Made by a program: the position numbers and the translations under genes
NCBI RefSeq assembly: GCF_900108335.1
Contig: NZ_FNVT01000008.1
Location: forward strand, 406,644-470,643
Length of the DNA: 64,000 nucleotides
Source: Nonomuraea solani
GTDB taxonomy: Bacteria > Actinomycetota > Actinomycetes > Streptosporangiales > Streptosporangiaceae
Reading direction: 5' to 3'
The notes under the pieces: generated by a model
What the model saw: only the letters and a program-made list of their open reading frames with translations
The model's database searches: none
Told to the model about the DNA's origin: nothing
Shown: piece after piece, positions 58,811 to 64,000 of the stretch
How the letters are laid out: each line of letters starts with the position of its first letter
Numbering within the stretch: the first letter of the stretch is position 1

Positions 58811-60617
58811 GTGCGCGTTGGCCTGTCTCCGCCTCGGCGTGCGTCGCGGGTAACTGCGGGGTGCGAAGCCGGGGGCAAAAGCCGAAGCGGCCCTTGTTCC
58901 ATCCAGGGATCGCGGGCGAGGAGAAGACCGGCGGGGAGCAGTTGACCGCTGCCTCCCCGGTTCCGGTGCGGCAGCCGGTCGTGCCAGGGTGATGGGTGAA
59001 TGTGGTGAAGCCTTGTGGACGCCTCGTGACGGTTACCCCCGCCGATGGGATGTTTTAGCGGGGTTGCAGGGACTGGCCGCAGGAGAGCGGCGGGTGCCGG
59101 CCGGGGGATATTCGCCGGTCGGGAGCGCACCACCGTCCCCGGGGTAAAGAGGACGCCCTGCCCGGTCGCAGCTTGCTCATGCGCAACATGACAACCCCGT
59201 TGGGGTCCGGTGATCTGATCGCCGGTCGGCCGACCGTGAGGAAGGCTCAATTCCCCAGCGGGTGCAGGACGACCCAAGAAGCGAACGCCGACAGCCGAAA
59301 GGCGACAGGAAACCGGGGACCGCACGACCGGCACCTCCGCCGGATGGTCCGCGCATAACTGGTCGGATACGGGCTGCTGCCCGGCCCGAAAGGGAGCTGA
59401 CGTGGGTCGGGTGAGCCTGTGAAGAGCAGATGACCGAAGACGCCCGAACCGAGGGACAAGTTGGACACCACAGTGGTGAACGGACCTGAGGACGAGGTCC
59501 TGGACTGGGACGCCGTGGATTGGCGGCAGGCCGGAGACGACGTACGGCGGCTGCGGCAGCGGATCTTCACGGCGAGCGAGGCAGGGGACCTGAAGAAGGT
59601 CCGCAACTTACAGAAGCTGATGCTCCGTTCTCGTGCGAACTCGGGTTCACCGGACCCAAGGCCGAAGCCGAGGAGATCAAGCAACGCCTGGCCAGGTTCC
59701 TGCACGACGACCTCAAACTGGAACTCAACCAGGCCAAGACAATGATCACCCACGCCCGAACCGGCGCGGCGAAATTCCTCGGTTATGAGATCACCGTCCA
59801 ACACGGTGACCAAAGGCTCACCCGCGGGCGCCGCGCGGTCAACGGCATCGTTCGATTGCGTGTGCCCAAATCGGTGATCAAGGCCGCAAGCGCCCCCTAT
59901 CTCCAGCACGGCAATCCCGAGCGGCGCACCGAGCTGATGAATTTCGACGACCACACGATCATCAGCACCTACGGTGCGCAGTACCGGGGCATCGTCCAGT
60001 ACTACCTGCTGGCCGGCGACGTCCACCGACTCAACCGATTGCGCTGGGTCATGCAGACCTCGCTGCTGAAAACGCTGGCCGCCAAGCACCGATCCACGGT
60101 GTCGAAGACGGCCCGCCGCTACAGGGACAAGATCCCGACACCCCACGGGCCACGCACCTGCATACAGGTCAGCATCGACCGAGGGAACGGCAGGAAACCA
60201 CTGGTCGCACGGTTCGGCGGCATTCCACTCAAGCGGCAGCGCATGGCGGTCCTCATCGACCGTCCACCCGGCCCGGGACAGATCCGCCGCAAGGAACTCA
60301 TCACGCGTCTCCTTGCAGGCAGACGCGAGCTCTGCGGAAACGTGAACCAGCCCAGGTCCACCACGTCCACAAGCTCACCGACCTCGGCAAGCCGGGACCG
60401 CCCCGCCCCGACTGGATGAACATCATGGCAAAACGACGCCGCAAGACCCTGGTGGTCTGCGGTCTCTGCCACGCCCACATCCATCGATACCCACCCGCAT
60501 CACTCACGGAATGATCACTGGAGAGCCCGTTGCGGGGAAAGCTCGCACGGCGGGTTCGGGAGGAGGCCGTCGGAAAAGGACCCCGCCCCATGGGCACCTC
60601 GCCGACGGCCCACCTCA
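58811..60617 (+). mobile_element. Decayed group II intron
   Basis: The region after 58811 has the structured, non-coding character of intron domains I-IV; possible 5' GTGYG starts are at 58811 (GTGCGCG) and 58839 (GTGCGTCG), so the left end is approximate. Inside is a broken reverse transcriptase (59461-60514). Domain V is recognisable at 60523-60557, with GAGCCCG and CGGGTTC arms, a GCGGGGAAAGCTCGC core and the conserved GAAA. Domain VI is the hairpin GGCCGTCGG (60565-60573)/CCGACGGCC (60602-60610), and the 3' end falls near 60617 (CACCTCAC). Confidence 0.72.
59461..60514 (+). pseudogene. Group II intron reverse transcriptase/maturase, internally deleted and frameshifted
   Basis: The first 60 residues (from TTG 59461) match the intron RT N-terminus: LDWDAVDWRQAGDDVRRL, QRIFTASEAGDLKKVRNLQK, LMLRSRAN. 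At about 59640 the reading jumps frame straight to LGFTGPKAEAEEIKQRLARF, so the RT core including the YADD catalytic box is deleted. The maturase part follows (AAKFLGYEITVQHGDQRLT; YYLLAGDVHRLNRL). Near 60350 another one-base shift separates ELCGNVNQP from VHHVHKLTDLGKPGPPRPDW and VCGLCHAHIH, the HNH endonuclease end, stopping at 60514. Not functional. Confidence 0.8.
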
Positions 60618-61472
60618 CTGGAGTCCTTCGATGGTGACCGTATGTGAACGATCCGTTCCTATCGAGGACTCCACGCCCATCTCAGGGGAACGACGACACC
60701 TCCACGTCGGTGACGAACTGCTCCTCATTGCCCCGATCTGCCTGCTGGGATTACCTCACTGCGTTTCGCTCGACGAAGGAGGAGCCCGACTGTGTCCCAG
60801 CGGCATCGCCACAGGTACGCCGCAGTCCTTCCCCATGGCCTCCCGGACAGCAAACGGAGACCATCCCGGGAGTTCCCCGCCCCACAGAACGGGTACGCAC
60901 CGCACCCGGCCCAGATCCGCCAGAAACGCCGGTTCCTCGCGAACTCCTCTCCGTCTCGTTCGCCGGACCCGCACCATCTGGCAGTGCTGACACGCCCCGG
61001 CTTGGTCAGGGCTGCTCCCACCCTCCCCGGCACCACCCGGATCAGGCTGCCCTCAACTCCATCAACCTGCTGCGACAGGCCAAAGGCAGAGGTCTCTCAC
61101 CTCCACTCGTAACACAGCACCTCATGGCGCAACCGCTTAACTTTGAAGAACCCCGATCTCCCGATTCAAAGCGCCCAAGACCCGAACCTGAAGATCTCCT
61201 GTGAAGATCAGGCGGATTTAGACGGATCAGAGCCCAATCCGGTTCCTGTGATCTAAGTCACGTTTTCGCCGTGACGGTATGTGGCGGGCCTCTAACGGCA
61301 CTTTGGCCCCGACAGCAACAACCCATCCCTGCCCTGCGAAAACGTAACTTCCCGATCACGCGCCGCGAACGTCTCTGACAGATAACAGGACGGTCACGGC
61401 GGTAACGGCGCCTTCCGGAAAGCCCAAACCGGGTTCCACCTGCGGAGATCGGCACGCTATGTTCCTTGCCAT
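60618..61472. other. Unassigned sequence right of the intron
   Basis: Several open frames exist (for example plus strand 60644-61204 and minus strand 60756-60977), but none shows a recognisable domain, a good ribosome-binding site or actinomycete codon bias. It is probably the remainder of decayed mobile elements. The last about 250 bp, with lower GC, should contain the promoter of paralogue 4. Confidence 0.5.
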
Positions 61473-61531
61473 CCCTTTACTGACGCATGGGACGCGAGTT
61501 GCGACCCACGACAGAGCAAGGAGCAGTTCCC
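61473..61531 (+). promoter_or_regulatory. Leader of peptidase paralogue 4, shared with paralogue 5
   Basis: The 23 bases at 61473-61495 are identical to 63531-63553. The ATG inside the shared block is in frame with the peptidase here but out of frame in paralogue 5, which shows the block is regulatory and not coding. AAGGAG at 61518-61523 precedes the TTG start. Confidence 0.6.
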
Positions 61532-63115
61532 TTGAAGCGCATCCTCATCCCCGCCGGTGGCGCCATCCTGGCTACCGGCCTTCTGGCTGCCGGCCTCGCC
61601 GGCACCGCTCAGGCCGACAGCGACGTCGCCAAGGACAACATGGCGGCGAGCGCGGCCAACGCCAAGGCCATCGCCGACTTCTGGGCGGAGAACAACGGTG
61701 CCGCCCTCAAGGCCGCCACCGAGTCCAACGTCTGGGACAAGGCTGACGTCGCCAAGCTGCAGAGCAAGGGCGGCTACAGCTCGGACACCAAGCCGGGCTC
61801 GACCGCTCCGATCGGCGAAGAGAAGAAGACCACCGCCAAGGCGCAGAACGTCAACATGCCGAAGACCATCGGCAAGGTGTTCTTCATCAACAGCAAGGGC
61901 GAGAAGAAGTGGTGCTCCGCCACTTCGATCCAGTCCAAGTACCGCAACCTGGTCGCCACGGCCGGCCACTGCGTGTACGACACGGCCAACAACACCGATG
62001 TCATGGGCAAGTGGGTCTTCGTTCCGGGCTACTACCAGGGCAAGTCCCCGTGGGGCATCTACGTCGGTAAGACGGCGTACACCCACTACGACTTCGACGT
62101 GTACGAGGACTACGACCGCGACTACGCGTTCGTGACCGTGTACAACGGCGTGTCGGTGACCGCCAACAAGGTCGAGGGCAAGCAGGTCCTCAAGTCCGAG
62201 TACGACAAGTACGAGGGCAAGAAGGAAGTCAAGAGCACCGAGCTCAAGGACATCCCCGGTGGCAAGACCGCCGAGCAGCAGTACGAGGAGGGGCTCGACA
62301 AGTACGGCCCCAACGGCGGCTTCCGCGCCGAGACCAAGACCACGGAGGAGGCTTCGGGCGGCAACTTCAAGGACGCCGTTCCGACCGTCGACAAGGTCGA
62401 GGTCACCGAGCTCCAGTGGAACCAGGCTCCGGCCGCCAACACCGACCCGGCCAAGTGGAAGAACGGTGACCGCGGCGCGGTCAAGAGCACGCCGCTCACC
62501 GAGGCCCAGTACAAGCAGCTGCTCGACGACAAGGCCGCCGGCAAGGTCAAGGGCAAGGTCTTCAAGGACGACCTGGGCGACTACTGGCTGCGCCAGTACT
62601 ACGTGGTCCAGTGGTTCAAGGTCTCCAAGACGACCAAGTACTACCACGACTCGTTCTTCATCTACACCGGCGGCGACGTCGCGGTGAAGGACGCCGGTCG
62701 CCTGGGCGACAACGTGGGCGGCCAGGGCTTCTCCTGGAACCAGCCCACCGGCAAGCCCATCCGCGCGTTCGGCTACCCGGCCGCCGCGCACCCCGATGGC
62801 AACAAGAACTACACCGGCGTGACTCCGAAGTGGTGCTACGGCAACACGACGAAGAAGCTGGTCGGTTCCGCCGCCAAGAAGATCGAGGAGCACGTCGCCC
62901 TCAAGTGCGCCATGACCGAAGGCGCCGACGGTGGCCCGTGGCTGTCCAAGTACAGCAACGCCAAGCGTCTCGGCTACGTGAACGGTGTCACGAGCACCTT
63001 CAACGACCAGGACGGCAACGGCCGCGTTGACTACATCTCCTCGCCTTACTTCGACGGCGAGACCAACACCGTCTACAAGGCCGCTGCGGCCGCGTGGTCC
63101 GGCAAGGTCGTCTAA
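61532..63115 (+). CDS. Secreted trypsin-like protein, paralogue 4, Ser-to-Asp and Lys-rich insertion
   Basis: 527 residues from TTG 61532 (KRILIPAGGAILATGLLAAG). Signal peptide to AQA-D near residue 28. His146 (TAGHCVYD) and Asp197 (DYDRDYAFVTV) are kept, while the nucleophile motif is MTEGADGGPWL with Asp466 (codon 62927-62929). Between the catalytic Asp and DAGRLGDNVGGQGFSWN it carries about 140 extra residues (roughly 210-380), rich in Lys, Glu, Tyr and Gln (SEYDKYEGKKEVKSTELKD; TEAQYKQLLDDKAAGKVKGK), placed in a surface loop. Codon use is the same as its neighbours. Extracellular; likely binding or non-classical activity. Confidence 0.84.
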   Translation: MKRILIPAGGAILATGLLAAGLAGTAQADSDVAKDNMAASAANAKAIADFWAENNGAALKAATESNVWDKADVAKLQSKGGYSSDTKPGSTAPIGEEKKTTAKAQNVNMPKTIGKVFFINSKGEKKWCSATSIQSKYRNLVATAGHCVYDTANNTDVMGKWVFVPGYYQGKSPWGIYVGKTAYTHYDFDVYEDYDRDYAFVTVYNGVSVTANKVEGKQVLKSEYDKYEGKKEVKSTELKDIPGGKTAEQQYEEGLDKYGPNGGFRAETKTTEEASGGNFKDAVPTVDKVEVTELQWNQAPAANTDPAKWKNGDRGAVKSTPLTEAQYKQLLDDKAAGKVKGKVFKDDLGDYWLRQYYVVQWFKVSKTTKYYHDSFFIYTGGDVAVKDAGRLGDNVGGQGFSWNQPTGKPIRAFGYPAAAHPDGNKNYTGVTPKWCYGNTTKKLVGSAAKKIEEHVALKCAMTEGADGGPWLSKYSNAKRLGYVNGVTSTFNDQDGNGRVDYISSPYFDGETNTVYKAAAAAWSGKVV

Positions 63116-63173
63116 GACGAATACAGCGACGGAGGATAGCGCGCGGTCCTAGACCGTACGTTTCACGGTGAGC

Positions 63174-63202
63174 GAAGGGCTCGGCATCCCGCCGGGCCCT
63201 TC
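63174..63202 (+). terminator. Terminator hairpin after paralogue 4
   Basis: GAAGGGCTCGGC and GCCGGGCCCTTC, 12-bp stem with one G-T pair, ATCCC loop, followed by AGCTTTT. Confidence 0.78.
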
Positions 63203-63318
63203 AGCTTTTCCCGGCATGTCCCGCCGATTACACCGAACGTCCTACGAATGTACGGGCGTTAGACGCACAAGATCCACGGACGGTGCCATCGCGCCGATGT
63301 GATCTACGGCACATCTAT

Positions 63319-63332
63319 ACCAAGCGCTTGCT
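63319..63332. promoter_or_regulatory. KstR2-like palindrome upstream of paralogue 5
   Basis: ACCAAGCGCTTGCT matches AnCAAGnnCTTGnT exactly, as does 8033-8046. It lies 262 bp before the paralogue 5 start. Confidence 0.38.
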
Positions 63333-63530
63333 CGGCCCATCCTATCGGCCCCACCTGCCCCATTAACCACTTCCTTATGTTGATCAGGGCAAACGGCGAC
63401 AATCGAAGCTTCGCCCAGCCCCCGTACGCCTTCTCCCAAACATCACGAAACGATCACGCCCGTCTTATCGCGTTTTTTCAGTCCGAAGTGGCGTCCAGCG
63501 TTGTCGATCTCCGGTGTAGGTTTCGGTCAA

Positions 63531-63593
63531 CCCTTTACTGACGCATGGGACGCAAGAGGCGTTCCACGACAGCGCAAGGAAGTTGGAGTTACC
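63531..63593 (+). promoter_or_regulatory. Leader of peptidase paralogue 5
   Basis: Carries the 23-base block identical to 61473-61495, followed by CACGACAG-GCAAGGA, also nearly identical to the paralogue 4 leader, and a GGAG ribosome-binding site before GTG 63594. Confidence 0.6.
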
Positions 63594-64000
63594 GTGAAGC
63601 GCATTCTGCTCCCGGCCGGTGGCGCCGTTCTGGCCACTGGTCTGCTGGCCGCCGGCCTGGCTGGCACCGCTCAGGCCGACGACACCGTTGCGACCGACCC
63701 GCTGGCCAAGACCGCGGCGCAGGCCGCCGAGGTCGTGGACTTCTGGACCAAGTCCAACAACGCGGCGCTCCGCGGCGCCGTGGCCTTCAACCCCGACGCC
63801 CTCGAGGTCTCCAAGATCAAGAGTGGGGGTGGCTACAGCGCGGACACCAAGCCGGGCTCCACCGCTCCCATCGGCGAGGAGAAGAAGGTCACCGTCAAGG
63901 TTCAGAACGTGAACCTGCCGAAGACCATCGGCAAGGTCTTCTTCGAGGGCCGTGACGGCAAGCTCTACTGGTGCTCCGGCACCTCGATCCAGTCGCAGTA
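63594..64000 (+). CDS. Secreted trypsin-like protein, paralogue 5 (cut by window edge)
   Basis: At least 135 residues visible from GTG 63594: KRILLPAGGAVLATGLLAAG signal peptide ending AQA-D near 28, then the shared pro-region (AAEVVDFWTKSNNAALRG; SGGGYSADTKPGSTAPIGEE; VQNVNLPKTIGKVFFEG) up to YWCSGTSIQSQ just before the catalytic His region. Closest to paralogue 4 in leader, signal peptide and pro-region. Whether its nucleophile is Ser or Asp lies beyond the window. Confidence 0.85.
   Translation, partial: MKRILLPAGGAVLATGLLAAGLAGTAQADDTVATDPLAKTAAQAAEVVDFWTKSNNAALRGAVAFNPDALEVSKIKSGGGYSADTKPGSTAPIGEEKKVTVKVQNVNLPKTIGKVFFEGRDGKLYWCSGTSIQSQ

Noticed and set aside
58753..59334. A 193-residue minus-strand open frame
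   Set aside because: It lies over the structured 5' part of the group II intron, has Pro/Arg/His-rich composition and no family match.
60644..61204. A 186-residue plus-strand open frame right of the intron
   Set aside because: No recognisable domain, Pro/Ser/Thr-rich, no ribosome-binding site; more likely decayed mobile DNA.
1..64000. tRNA or rRNA genes
   Set aside because: I looked for cloverleaf-like segments with TTCGAATC-type T-loops and found none convincing by eye; a tRNA scan would settle it.

Overview
This is a high-GC (about 70%), codon-biased chromosomal segment from a filamentous actinomycete. The TTG/GTG starts, ATGA and TGATG operon overlaps, many secreted proteins and the gene repertoire fit a Streptosporangiaceae-like genus such as Nonomuraea; that placement is inference from gene content only.

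Region 1 (1-6680, minus strand) is an L-fucose import and non-phosphorylative catabolism operon: FAH-family hydrolase, L-fuconate dehydratase, SDR dehydrogenase, binding protein, two-domain ATPase, permease and the start of an aldo/keto reductase that runs off the left edge. Two near-identical palindromes lie upstream. Region 2 (6690-10500) is a cytochrome P450 flanked on both sides by low-complexity DNA with 5-, 14-, 15- and 16-bp tandem repeats. The P450 promoter carries matches to both the KstR and KstR2 operator consensuses. A DUF559-type nuclease-like gene runs into the right-hand repeats. Region 3 (10784-16845) looks like a glycan or glycolipid locus: Gmd, a GT4 glycosyltransferase, a methyltransferase, an alpha/alpha-toroid protein, a DUF1702 protein and a second methyltransferase.

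Region 4 (16920-24823) holds a PPOX enzyme, a 3Fe-4S ferredoxin and a zinc alcohol dehydrogenase in one operon, a large hypothetical protein, a TetR regulon (DoxX, TetR, FAD monooxygenase) with four near-identical operators, and a DUF1772 gene apparently fused to a small secreted peptide. Region 5 (25247-32127, minus strand) is a second sugar operon: ROK regulator, probably leaderless, then ATPase, permease, binding protein, Gfo/Idh/MocA dehydrogenase and sugar isomerase. Region 6 (32270-49052) is mostly core metabolism and regulation: a TAP-hydrolase remnant, an SDR, an MBL hydrolase and a thiolase-like protein sharing an AGAA-N5-TTCT promoter motif, a hydroquinone reductase, ArsR/MFS, the fused 2-oxoglutarate enzyme Kgd with its small neighbour, DUF4097/PadR, a DUF2236 enzyme and a VapBC module.

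Region 7 (49336-64000) is the most unusual part. It carries five paralogous secreted trypsin-like proteins. Two have a full His-Asp-Ser triad, two have the catalytic Ser replaced by Asp, and the fifth is cut by the window edge. An island of mobile-element debris sits inside this array: an IS5-type remnant, an ISL3-type remnant, a frameshifted IS1380-type transposase and a decayed group II intron. The island also contains a 5'-truncated RHS/YD-repeat gene whose low-GC 3' cassette encodes a muramidase-like toxin domain, followed 12 nt later by a membrane-anchored candidate immunity protein. No tRNA, rRNA or CRISPR array was seen.
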